DNA from: Rhodocyclales bacterium
GTDB lineage: Bacteria; Pseudomonadota; Gammaproteobacteria; Burkholderiales; Rhodocyclaceae
Reading direction: 5' to 3'
Assembly: GCA_016235745.1 (NCBI GenBank)
Contig: JACRJA010000011.1
Coordinates: 1 to 56,602 of the forward strand
Length of the DNA stretch: 56,602 bases
The position numbers and the translations under genes were made by a program. The notes beneath the pieces were generated by a model, which saw only the letters and a list, made by a program, of their open reading frames with translations, was not told where the DNA came from and did no database searches. Below are positions 1 through 7,184 of the stretch, piece by piece. Position 1 is the first letter of the stretch. Every line of letters starts with the position of its first letter.

Positions 1-369
1 ACGCTCCTGGCGCAACGCCTCGCCTTCACGCTGGGACGTGGCTTGGGCACGTGCGTTGGCTTGTTCGCAGGCCCGACGCCAACGCTGGATTTGCTCCGGA
101 TACAGGCCACGCTGGCGGCAATACTCGGCGAGCTCGATCTCGCTGAGCGCGGCAGTCTCGATGACCGCACTGAACTTGTCACGCGATGTCCAGCCTTCCG
201 GCTCCCGGCCGTGCTCGGGCAACAGACGCCCCTTCCCGCGGGCCTGTTTGCGCCACTCGTACAGGGTCGGTGCCGAGAGGTCTTCCTCAGCGGCAACCTC
301 GGCCACGGACCGATTCTCAGGCGGCAACAGCTTGCGCAGGATCGCTTCTCGACGTTCTTCAGAGGTGTC
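1..369 (-). pseudogene. IS3-family-type transposase OrfA, partial
   Basis: Reading the minus strand from about 369 to the window edge gives an uninterrupted frame with the look of an IS3-type OrfA: an N-terminal helix-turn-helix containing APTLYEWRKQARGKGRL, a second block with YCRQRGLYPEQIQRWRRACE, and a charged helical tail. OrfA proteins bind the insertion-sequence ends and are extended into the OrfAB transposase by frameshifting. No start codon precedes the conserved part; a stop lies just upstream (near 377-379), so the 5' end has been lost where this DNA joins the brxL-like fragment. The frame runs off the left edge, so whether an orfB follows is unknown. I infer a truncated insertion sequence. 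Confidence 0.6.
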
Positions 370-371
370 GC

Positions 372-767
372 CGCCGCGTCAAGGAGCAGATGAACAAGCG
401 CAAACCGGATGACGAGTTTGCGCGCATCAACCTGTCCTACTTCAAGGCCAGTGGCGAGGAAGTGGTGGTTTTCTGCCCCGAGTCGAAGGATGCGCCGGCA
501 ACGCAAGAGCCGGCGCGCCGTCGGTTGAATCAGGCGGGTGGGCAGCCTGCTGAAGTGGTCGAAGCGCAGCCCACCTCACAACCGGCGCCTACTTCTCCGG
601 ATTCTCCAGCAGTGCCGACACCGATATCACCGGCCCATGATGCGGCTTTGATTGCGATTGGGTCGTCACCGGGTGAGCTCAAGGAACAGCACTTCACCAT
701 CCTCTATGGCGAAACCGGCTATAGCTATGAGTAGATCATGGACCCCTACTTGCAAGGAGCCTGCGGA
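372..767 (+). pseudogene. brxL-like (BREX Lon-like protease) gene fragment
   Basis: The frame begins abruptly next to the OrfA remnant and reads RRVKEQMNKRKPDDEFARIN, then a Pro/Ala/Thr-rich linker, then EQHFTILYGETGYSYE, an in-frame TAG at 732-734, and IMDPYLQGA. From memory, RRVKEQ and GETGYSYE-x-I-x-x-PYL-x-GA fit the central and C-terminal parts of BrxL, the Lon-like AAA+ protein of BREX phage-defence systems. The ATPase core, the start and the residues after PYLQGA are all absent, so the piece is non-functional. No pglX, brxC or pglZ partner is visible. An alternative is another protein with the same C-terminal domain. Confidence 0.45.
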
Positions 768-807
768 AATGCCTGGAGACGAAGGTGGATATTTTTCGGG
801 CGTGAGA

Positions 808-844
808 TTGGGGGCCTGGAGTGAGTTTGTCGACAAGGATTGAA
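808..844 (+). repeat. possible orphan CRISPR-type repeat
   Basis: A stretch ending in GTCGACAAGGATTGAAAC carries the 3' end typical of many class 1 CRISPR repeats (ATTGAAAC) and a short palindrome, TTGTCGACAA. Only one copy is seen, and it differs from the repeat of the array at the right end of the window apart from the shared GATTGAAAC tail. It may be the relic of another array or chance. The rest of 768-941 holds no gene that I can recognise. Confidence 0.25.
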
Positions 845-941
845 ACTGCCGGACGTGCAGCGGCTGCTTTGCCCACGAGCCCGATGACGGCACGCTGGGA
901 CGACATTGGTTTTTTTGAGGTCAATGCGTAATTGAGTTGCC

Positions 942-960
942 CAGGGCCATCGCACTCGAA
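942..960 (+). repeat. ISAs1 terminal inverted repeat, left
   Basis: CAGGGCCATCGCACTCGAA pairs with the right end at 1957-1975, with two mismatches at positions 6 and 7. Confidence 0.75.
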
Positions 961-1873
961 CACCATAACTGGTTAATTCCCAGCATTTTCATACGGATAT
1001 CGTCATCCCAGGTCGCCCGCTTGCGCTTGAGCCGAAGGCTTGTCTTGGTGTCATCGGTCTTGTCCACGCGGATTTGTCACCGACCACGCGCCGCGAGACG
1101 AAACCGTCGAGCATCTTGCACCCGGGCCACAAGGCGGCGTCGATCTCGGTGCCGCTCGCCGCGACCCAGCTCAATTGCAGTACTGTCCGGCCATGGGAGG
1201 CGTCGACATGCTTGAATCCGTCATCAGCAAGTTGCGCATCGCAGATCAGATCACGCACCTACTGGGGCAGCGTGGGCTGGTTACCCTTGAGCGCCAGCAG
1301 GTAGTCGCCCCCTTTCTCGACGATCTTCGCCGCGATCTCGCGCTGGCAGCCCATCGCGTCGAGGCTTACCAGTAAGCCCTTGAGGCACCAAGCTTCGAGC
1401 AGCTCTGGGATGGCCGTGATCTCGTTGCTCTTGCCCACGACCTTCTCCTGGCCGAACACCCGTCCGAGCCCCGTCGAGAAGGCGCTGACCCTGTGCACGG
1501 GCGGCCTCTGCCCATCGGCCGAACGGCGTAGTGTCTTGCCGTCGACGGCCATCGTGCCCTCGAGTGCGCCCACGATGCCGCCCACCCAGCGCCGGAACAG
1601 CGCCTCGAACTGCTTCGGGTCGAGCACGCGGAACACGCGCAGAAACATGTCTTGCGACGGAATGCCGTTCTTGAACACCAAAAAGCGGCGCAACCAGTTG
1701 GCCTTGCACCGGCCCCACAGGGCGATGTCCTCGAAGCTGTCCGCCTCCGAGAGCATGGCACAGAGGGCAATCACCATAATCTCCCGGAAGTCATGGCGGG
1801 TGCCGTTGCTGAGCTGACGCGGATCATCAAGCTCACCGAGTTGCTCCATCAGACGGGTTACCGCTGCGCACAT
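942..1873 (-). pseudogene. ISAs1-family transposase, broken
   Basis: The likely start is the ATG at 1873, giving MCAAVTRLMEQLGELDDPRQ. The N-terminal domain is typical of the ISAs1/H-repeat family (RHDFREIMVIALCAMLSEAD, then GIPSQDMFLRVFRVLDP). The first two catalytic aspartates of the DDE core sit in MAVDGKTLRRS and VSLDAMGCQREIA. There are three lesions: an in-frame TAG at 1259-1261 right after KGNQPTLPQ; loss of the segment that should carry the catalytic glutamate (the sequence jumps from VVGDKSAWTR towards the C-terminal SLRLKRKRATWDDD block); and a frame change near 1045. Downstream coding continues in phase with DDGFKHVDASHGR, so the stop is a point mutation in a once-intact gene. It should be inactive. 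Confidence 0.8.
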
Positions 1874-1956
1874 CTCATTCACCCAAAAGGTGGGAGTACA
1901 GGCGATTGGGGTCGGGTTCGCAAGACGAGCACAGGCAGATCGGGCGCTGAATGTCA

Positions 1957-1975
1957 TTCGAGTGCGATAACCCTG
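1957..1975 (-). repeat. ISAs1 terminal inverted repeat, right
   Basis: Read on the minus strand this is CAGGGTTATCGCACTCGAA, the partner of 942-960. It lies about 85 bp upstream of the likely transposase start at 1873. Confidence 0.75.
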
Positions 1976-2062
1976 GGTCATCATTGGCGCAACCAAGTCC
2001 GAAGATGGGTTTGCGACGGGACGATGAAGAAAACCGTGCGGTACGTGGCGTGGCGGCTGACG

Positions 2063-2077
2063 TTAATGTTGGCTTAA
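2063..2077 (+). promoter_or_regulatory. PmrA/QseB-type direct repeat upstream of ccp
   Basis: Two TTAA half-sites, 2063-2066 and 2074-2077, are 11 bp apart. Read as six-base half-sites, GTTAAT-N5-CTTAAG matches the PmrA/QseB consensus YTTAAK-N5-YTTAAK at 11 of 12 positions. The box is about 100 bp upstream of the cytochrome c peroxidase start. The same architecture occurs at 9398-9414 and 13213-13227. The rest of 1976-2174 shows no gene. Confidence 0.5.
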
Positions 2078-2174
2078 GAATCGTGTGAAACAATGAAACC
2101 ATGGCAGTAGAAGGGAAAGGGTGGACGATCCCTCGGGGGATTTCCGTTTGTCTCGCACCGTAAGGAGAAGACTC

Positions 2175-3194
2175 ATGAAGGTCACACCCTTGACGGCGGC
2201 GCTTGCCGCCATGGCAATGGGAGTGTGTTTCAGTGTGCAGGCCGCGCCTGACGAGCTGCGCGAGAAGGCCAAAGTCATCATTCAGCCCATTCAGCCGGCG
2301 AAGGTCGAGCAGCCGGCCAAGGTGGATCTTGGCCGTCAACTTTTCTTCGAACCGCGCTTGTCGATGTCCGGCATCATTTCCTGCAACACCTGCCATAACC
2401 TTTCATTGGGCGGCGTCGACAACCTGAAGACTTCCATCGGGCACAAATGGCAGCCGGGTCCGGTCAATGCCCCCACCGTGTTCAACGCTTCGCTCAACTT
2501 CGCCCAGTTCTGGGATGGTCGCGCCGCCAATCTGCAGGAACAGGCGGCCGGTCCGATCCAGAATCCCATCGAAATGGGCATGCCGCATACGCTTGCCGTG
2601 GCCGTGCTGCAATCCATTCCCGGCTACGTCGATGAGTTCAAAAAAATCTATGGAACCGATCAGGTCACCATCGAGCACGTCACCGATGCAATCGCCGAAT
2701 TCGAGAAGACTTTGGTGACGCCGAATTCGCGTTTCGACAAATGGCTCAAGGGCGACGACAAGGCGATCACCGCCGATGAGCGCGAAGGCTTCAGGATTTT
2801 CTACGACAGCGGTTGCGTCGCCTGCCACAACGGCCCCAACCTCGGCGGCAATTCCTTCCAGAAGATGGGCGTGGTCGAACCGTACAAGTCCACTTCGCCT
2901 GCCGAAGGTCGCGTGTCAGTGACGAAAAAAGACGAGGATCGTTGGTACTTCAAGGTGCCGACGCTGAGAAACGTCGAGCTCACCTATCCTTACTTCCATG
3001 ATGGTGGGGCGGCCACCCTGGAGGAGGCCGCCACGTTGATGGGGCGCCTGCAGCTTGGCCGCACGTTCAGCGACGACGAGCTGAAAAAAGTCGTTGCCTT
3101 CCTGCATACGCTTACCGGTGAGCGGCCACAGATGCCCTTGCCGCTGTTGCCGCCTTCCGGTCAGAGCACGCCGCGCCCCGATCCGTTCAAGTGA
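2175..3194 (+). CDS. ccp: diheme cytochrome c peroxidase
   Basis: This is a periplasmic enzyme that reduces hydrogen peroxide to water with electrons from small c-type cytochromes or similar donors. The 339-residue protein starts at the ATG preceded by TAAGGAGAAG; the first 24 or so residues are a Sec signal peptide ending VQA-AP. Two heme c motifs, CNTCH (70-74) and CVACH (214-218), mark the two MauG/CcpA-type domains, and the Trp-rich segment FAQFWDGRA (109-117) and the loop around PIEMGMPHT (131-139) fit bacterial CCPs. Length is normal for the family. It stands alone on its strand, with a TTAA-N7-TTAA box about 100 bp upstream that links it to the redox operons to its right. The Pro-rich C-terminal tail is unremarkable. 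Confidence 0.93.
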   Translation: MKVTPLTAALAAMAMGVCFSVQAAPDELREKAKVIIQPIQPAKVEQPAKVDLGRQLFFEPRLSMSGIISCNTCHNLSLGGVDNLKTSIGHKWQPGPVNAPTVFNASLNFAQFWDGRAANLQEQAAGPIQNPIEMGMPHTLAVAVLQSIPGYVDEFKKIYGTDQVTIEHVTDAIAEFEKTLVTPNSRFDKWLKGDDKAITADEREGFRIFYDSGCVACHNGPNLGGNSFQKMGVVEPYKSTSPAEGRVSVTKKDEDRWYFKVPTLRNVELTYPYFHDGGAATLEEAATLMGRLQLGRTFSDDELKKVVAFLHTLTGERPQMPLPLLPPSGQSTPRPDPFK

Positions 3195-3199
3195 GCGCA

Positions 3200-3329
3200 T
3201 CAGCGTAGCGTCGTGAGATAGGCGATGATGTCCTGCCGGATCCTTTGGATCCGGCAGGACATAGTCATCGTATTTCGTCTTGCCGCCCGGGACGAGCTTT
3301 TTCGGGTTCTCGAGATAACGGCGGGGGTC
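3200..3329 (-). pseudogene. c-type cytochrome, 3' remnant
   Basis: On the minus strand the codons give DPRRYLENPKKLVPGGKTKY, then DDYVLPDPKDP, and after a shift of frame RQDIIAYLTTLR and a TGA at 3200-3202. This is the C-terminal third of a class I cytochrome c (the tyrosine/proline segment before the Met ligand and the final helix ending DIIAYL-TTL). The heme-binding CxxCH part is absent, and the Met-ligand loop is altered. The frame break falls at a 16-bp inverted repeat (3228-3262) made by the codons for VLPDP and DPAGQD. It directly follows the decayed CDF gene, so it was probably the last gene of the same operon. Confidence 0.6.
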
Positions 3330-3604
3330 TTACAGCGGATCGACGTGCGTGGTCAGATGCAGGACGGGGTGGCGCGCCTTGACGGTGGCGACGGCGCGCT
3401 TGGCGATTTCGTGACCTTCGGCCACGGTGAGGTGCCCGTCGATTTCGAGGCTTGCGAGCCGGACCACAGGCCGGCGATCACCTGGGTAAGGGTGAGGCCG
3501 AGGTTGACGGCGACGCTCACCCAGGTGGTCCGCTTCGCTGCGCGTTCTCGTTCTGGGGAATCGGACTCTTCGTCGAGCTCGTTCAGATCGGACAGTTCAT
3601 TCAT
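3330..3604 (-). pseudogene. cation diffusion facilitator transporter, internal deletion
   Basis: The frame opens with an ATG that overlaps the stop of the sensor kinase gene (ATGA) and encodes an acidic N-terminus followed by the start of a first membrane helix, TTWVSVAVNLGLTLTQVIAGL, as in CDF metal exporters. It then jumps, out of frame, to the C-terminal cytoplasmic domain: in a second frame the strand reads LEIDGHLTVAEGHEIAKRAV, VKARHPVLHLTTHVDPL and stops at 3330-3332. About 200 residues, including TM2-TM6 and the zinc-site aspartates, are gone. CDF proteins export Zn, Co, Fe or similar divalent ions by proton antiport; this one cannot. Translational coupling to the kinase suggests the two-component system once controlled it. 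Confidence 0.7.
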
Positions 3605-4995
3605 GGCGTTTCAGTCATGAGAGAGGGATTCGAAGGGGAGACATCTGCACGCGGCAAGACCACCCGCATCGTCGTGCCGTGGCCGTCCGGTCCTGCTTCG
3701 GCGTCGACACGGCCGCCGTGGAACGCCACGATGCGCTGCACGATGGCGAGCCCCAGGCCGGCTCCGCCTGTAGGGCTGCCGGGGACGCGGTAGAAAGGCT
3801 CGAACACGCGGGCCCGCTCTTCGGGTGGAATGCCCGGTCCCTGATCGCTCACGGTGAGCGTCACCGTCGTGGCGTCGGCCACGAGCTGGACGTCGACGCG
3901 GCCATTGATCGGGGAATGGTGGATGGCGTTGTCGATCAAGTTGCGCACGAGGATGCCTAGGCCGAGGGCGATGCCGTGCACGGGGGCCGGTTCCGGCGCA
4001 TCCAACCCGAGTTCTACGTCGCGCTCGAGGGCGAGTGGAGCCAGTTCGGCCAGCGCTTCGCGGGTGATCTCGCGGAGGTCGACTTTGCCGCGCAGGGTGC
4101 GGGTTACGTCGGGTTCGAGCCGGGTGAGGGTGAGTAGTTGCGAGACGAGGCGGCTTGCCCGGTCGACGCCGGCGAGCAGGCGATGCAGCGCTTCTTCCCG
4201 CTGGGGTCCTTCGGGGGTGCGCAAGGCGAGCTGAGCCTGGGTCTTGAGGACGGCGAGCGGCGTGCGCAGTTCGTGCGCCGCGTGCGAGGTGAAGCGCCGT
4301 TCGCGCGCCATCGTTTCGGCCAATGCCTCGAGCAGGTGGTTGAGCTCGCCGACGATGCCGCAGATCTCCAGCGGTACTTCTTCGAGCGCGATCGGTGTGA
4401 GCTGGGCCGGTGAGCGGTGGGCGATCTCGCACTCGGTACGGACGAGCGGCTGCAGACCGCGGCGCACGCCGGCGAGCACGAGTATGACGAGCAGTGGCAG
4501 GGCCACCAGCAGCGGGCCGATGAGCTGGCCGATGACGTGATAGATCAGTTCGGTGCGACCGGAGAAGGGTTCGCCGACGTAGACTTCGAGGGGGCCATCA
4601 GGGTGGGTCTTGTGCAGGACACGCCACATTTGCTCTTGATAGGGCCGGTCGGCGAAGCTGCCGTCGGAGATGAATCGTTCCGCGGCGGGGGCGTTTGCCG
4701 TGCGCACCAGCAGATGGCCGCGGTACCAGATCTGGAACGCCGCTTCGTCGTCGTAGGCGTGGATGAGGCGCTCGCTGAAGACGCCGTTGAGCACTTCTTC
4801 CGGGGTCTCATGTTCGTCGATGAGTTCGTGCCATGAAAGCTCCAGCAGCACCTCGGCGATCTTCTCCAGCCGGTCGTCGTAGAAGGCGTGGATCTCGCGC
4901 CGCGCATCCCAGAAGACGATGGCGGTGAGCACGCCCCAGGCGAGGGCGAACACGCCGAGCATCAGGACGATCAGGCGTCGGCGCAGCGAGATCAT
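3601..4995 (-). CDS. sensor histidine kinase, QseC/TctE-like
   Basis: This inner-membrane kinase should autophosphorylate on a histidine and pass the phosphate to the regulator encoded just upstream. The chosen start (MISLRRRLIV) overlaps the regulator stop as ATGA and gives 464 residues; a longer frame upstream lies inside the regulator gene. Layout: TM helix about 8-28, a periplasmic sensor of about 125 residues, TM2 about 153-177, HAMP-like linker, the H-box RRFTSHAAHELRTP with His241, then the ATPase domain with NLIDNAIHHSP (N box), DQGPGIPPEE (G1) and GGAGLGLAIV (G2). All catalytic motifs are intact. The gene overlaps the decayed CDF gene downstream. The signal is unknown; metal or redox stress is an inference from the neighbours. 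Confidence 0.9.
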   Translation of the reverse strand: MISLRRRLIVLMLGVFALAWGVLTAIVFWDARREIHAFYDDRLEKIAEVLLELSWHELIDEHETPEEVLNGVFSERLIHAYDDEAAFQIWYRGHLLVRTANAPAAERFISDGSFADRPYQEQMWRVLHKTHPDGPLEVYVGEPFSGRTELIYHVIGQLIGPLLVALPLLVILVLAGVRRGLQPLVRTECEIAHRSPAQLTPIALEEVPLEICGIVGELNHLLEALAETMARERRFTSHAAHELRTPLAVLKTQAQLALRTPEGPQREEALHRLLAGVDRASRLVSQLLTLTRLEPDVTRTLRGKVDLREITREALAELAPLALERDVELGLDAPEPAPVHGIALGLGILVRNLIDNAIHHSPINGRVDVQLVADATTVTLTVSDQGPGIPPEERARVFEPFYRVPGSPTGGAGLGLAIVQRIVAFHGGRVDAEAGPDGHGTTMRVVLPRADVSPSNPSLMTETP

Positions 4996-5657
4996 CCGCG
5001 CTCCTTGGGTAGGAGATAGCCGACGCCGCGCACCGTCACGATCCATTCCCGGCCGAGTTTGCGGCGCAGATGGTGGACGTGGACTTCGATCGCATTGCTC
5101 TCTACTTCGCTGCCCCAGCCATAGACTCCTTCTTCCAGCCGTTCGCGCGACAGCACTTTACCGGCGTTTTCCAGCAGAAGGTGGAGAACGGAGAATTCCT
5201 TGGCAGAGAGTTCGACCGGCGTGCCGTCGAGCGTCACCGTGCGCTCGACCGGATCGAGTACGAGCGGACCGTGGCGGATGGCGTTGTCGGAGCGACCCTG
5301 GGCGCGCCGATGCAGCGCCCGCAGGCGGGCGGCAAGTTCTTCCAGGTCGAAAGGCTTGCCCAGATAGTCGTCGGCGCCGGCATCGAGCCCGGCGACCCGG
5401 TCGGAGACGGCGTCCCAGGCGGTGAGGATCAGCACGGGGGTCTTCACACCGGCCGCGCGGGCGCGTTTGAGCACCTCGAGGCCGGAGAGGCCGGGCAGGC
5501 CGAGGTCCAGCACGGCGAGCGCGAACGGTTCGCTGCGTAGCGCCGTGAGTGCCGCCGTGCCGTCGCGCACCCAATCGACGGCATAGCCTTCCTGGGACAG
5601 GCCGGTGCGCAGCGCTGCGCCCAGCATTTCGTCGTCTTCGATCAAGAGCAGTCGCAT
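4992..5657 (-). CDS. OmpR-family response regulator, QseB/PmrA-like
   Basis: The 221-residue DNA-binding regulator starts at MRLLLIEDDEMLG. The receiver domain holds the acidic pair at 8-9, the phosphoacceptor Asp51 in VLDLGLPGLSGLEVL, and the Lys of DDYLGKPFDLEEL. The C-terminal winged helix (ELSAKEFSVLHLLLE, then SNAIEVHVHHLRRKLG and VRGVGYLL) is of the OmpR/PhoB type, closest in style to QseB/PmrA. It partners with the kinase encoded next, with a 4-nt overlap. It lies about 70 bp after the SDR gene, so it is probably co-transcribed with the hemolysin/ligase operon that has a PmrA-like box at its head (9398-9414); autoregulation is a reasonable inference. Confidence 0.92.
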   Translation of the reverse strand: MRLLLIEDDEMLGAALRTGLSQEGYAVDWVRDGTAALTALRSEPFALAVLDLGLPGLSGLEVLKRARAAGVKTPVLILTAWDAVSDRVAGLDAGADDYLGKPFDLEELAARLRALHRRAQGRSDNAIRHGPLVLDPVERTVTLDGTPVELSAKEFSVLHLLLENAGKVLSRERLEEGVYGWGSEVESNAIEVHVHHLRRKLGREWIVTVRGVGYLLPKERG

Positions 5658-5724
5658 CGGTCTATCGAGCGCCTTCCTTCTGGGCGAGTTCCGCGAGCGC
5701 CGTCCGCAAGACGGCGGGCATCCT

Positions 5725-6513
5725 TTAAACGCGTCGCGCAAAGCGCCGCACCACTGCGGTCTGCTTGCGCAGCAATCGATCGAGCAGGCCGGGCCAGAGG
5801 GCGTTGAGGCGGACGACCCAAGGCTCCATTCCGCCGAGCACCACCTCGCGCGCGTCGCGTTGGATCGCCGCGAAAATCGCTTCGGCCACGGCCTCGGGCG
5901 GATCGATGGCCATCTTCGTCGCCTGCGCCATTTCGTAGACCTGCGGCGGGTTGAGCGCGGTGCGCACGGCCCGCGGGGCGACGAGCGTCACGGCCACGCC
6001 GCTGCCGGCGAGTTCGCGCCGCAGCCCTTCGGTGAAGCCGCGCAGGGCGAACTTGCTCGCCGCGTAGGCCGTATAGCCGGGCAGCGCCAGCGCCCCCAGC
6101 ACCGAGCCGCAGAAGACGAGCCGGCCGCTGCCGCGCGCCGTCATCTCCGGCAGCAGCGCCTTCGCGAGCCACATGGCCGAGGCGCAGTTGGTGCGCAGCA
6201 ACCGTTCGATGGTCTCATCGTCTTCCTCGGTGAACCAGCAGAAGCTTCCTTCGCCGGCCAGATGCACCAGGAGGTCGATGCCGCCCAGTGCGCCGCGCGC
6301 CTCGTCGACGGCAGCGCGGCACCCCGGCGCGCTGCCGAGATCGGCGACGACGAGCGCCGCTGACGGGATGTTCCCCACCAGCGCTTCCAGCGCTTCACGG
6401 CGCCGCCCTACCAGCGCCAGCCGTGCGCCGGCTGCTGCGAGCCTCTGGGCGAGCGGCGCGCCGATGCCGCCGCTTGCTCCGGTCAGTAGAACGCGTTTGC
6501 CTCGTATATCCAT
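5725..6513 (-). CDS. short-chain dehydrogenase/reductase
   Basis: The 262-residue classical SDR is an NAD(P)-dependent oxidoreductase of unknown substrate. The cofactor loop TGASGGIG is at 11-18, and the active-site residues are Ser137 (CGSVLG) and Tyr150/Lys154 (YTAYAASK). In place of the usual NNAG there is HLAG (84-87). The extended C-terminus, with an amphipathic segment around EPWVVRLNALWPGLLDRLL, resembles SDRs that act on lipid or polyketide-like substrates near membranes. Arg37-Arg38 after the second strand favour NADP. It sits 9 nt after the diiron-protein gene and shares its operon, so it probably reduces or oxidises an intermediate of the same pathway. Confidence 0.85.
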   Translation of the reverse strand: MDIRGKRVLLTGASGGIGAPLAQRLAAAGARLALVGRRREALEALVGNIPSAALVVADLGSAPGCRAAVDEARGALGGIDLLVHLAGEGSFCWFTEEDDETIERLLRTNCASAMWLAKALLPEMTARGSGRLVFCGSVLGALALPGYTAYAASKFALRGFTEGLRRELAGSGVAVTLVAPRAVRTALNPPQVYEMAQATKMAIDPPEAVAEAIFAAIQRDAREVVLGGMEPWVVRLNALWPGLLDRLLRKQTAVVRRFARRV

Positions 6514-6522
6514 GGGTTTCCC

Positions 6523-7170
6523 TCATTGCGGCAGGGCGCGGAAGATGTCGCCGTAGAGCCGGTACATTTGCTTGGCACAGCGGATCACCGCGCGCTGGTC
6601 GTCTTCGTCCGTGATCCGGTCCATCAGGCGCTCGAAGTAGGCGATGTGGCTCTGATCGAGATCACCGTGGCTGGTGAGGTAGGAGAACGCCGCATCGGGC
6701 AGGCCGAGCGCCGCCTGGATCGCCTTGGCCGCGCGCGTGGCGAGGTTGACGCTCGTGCCTTCGAGCACCAGCACCATGCCGAAGAAGCCCACGGGGTTGC
6801 GCCGCATCACCGTGTCCCAGGCGTAGGCGATCATACGATCGGTCTCGGGCGCCGGTTCGCCGCGGCGCACCGCCTCGGCATCGACGCCGCAGGCGCGCAA
6901 ATCATCGAGCACCCATTCATGATGACCGTATTCCTCGCGGATGTATTCGGCCACGGCGCCGCGCAGCCATTCGAGCCGCTCGGGGAGCCGTGCGCCCACC
7001 GCCATCAGCAGGGGCACCGTCTGATTGACGTGATGATAGGCTTGAGTGAGGAAGGCGCGGTAGGTCTGCAGGCTCACTTTCCCTTCCACCGCGGCGGCAA
7101 AGAGCGGGATGGCCAGGAAGTGGGTGCGTTCGTGTTCTGTTTCCTGCATCAAGGTGTGATAGAACCCCAT
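6523..7170 (-). CDS. TenA-like heme-oxygenase-like diiron (HDO) protein
   Basis: The protein has 215 residues from MGFYHTLMQ, which has AAGGAG about 8 nt upstream; an upstream in-frame ATG lies inside the preceding gene. It carries the metal-ligand pattern of heme-oxygenase-like diiron oxygenases: Glu79/Glu80 with EEYGHHEW (79-86), Glu137 in VLEGTS, and the hallmark HxxxDxxH at 168-175 (HGDLDQSH). Such enzymes (UndA, the SznF core, CADD are known examples) use oxygen to cut or oxidise fatty or amino acids. Databases often name relatives TenA or PqqC-like, but those lack the full ligand set. Clustering with an acyl-ligase-like protein and an SDR suggests oxidation of an activated acyl chain or its amine conjugate; the product is unknown. 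Confidence 0.75.
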   Translation of the reverse strand: MGFYHTLMQETEHERTHFLAIPLFAAAVEGKVSLQTYRAFLTQAYHHVNQTVPLLMAVGARLPERLEWLRGAVAEYIREEYGHHEWVLDDLRACGVDAEAVRRGEPAPETDRMIAYAWDTVMRRNPVGFFGMVLVLEGTSVNLATRAAKAIQAALGLPDAAFSYLTSHGDLDQSHIAYFERLMDRITDEDDQRAVIRCAKQMYRLYGDIFRALPQ

Positions 7171-7184
7171 CGTATTGCTCCTTG

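Larger units (their letters stand above)
942..1975 (-). mobile_element. ISAs1-family insertion sequence, defective
   Basis: The element is about 1.03 kb and is bounded by terminal inverted repeats: CAGGGCCATCGCACTCGAA at 942-960 and, on the other strand, CAGGGTTATCGCACTCGAA at 1957-1975 (17 of 19 positions match). The single transposase is on the minus strand. Family members are usually about 1.2-1.4 kb, so this copy is short, in line with the internal deletion seen in its transposase. I see no convincing target-site duplication in the bases just outside the ends. Confidence 0.8.

Noticed and set aside
186-371. Extension of the brxL-like frame to the left as a longer gene
   Set aside because: This part is antisense to the OrfA helix-turn-helix and shows no BrxL-like residues, so the junction is placed near 370.
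3228-3262. The palindrome as a transcription terminator between ccp and the minus-strand operon
   Set aside because: It has no T-run on either side and is explained by codons of the decayed cytochrome gene.
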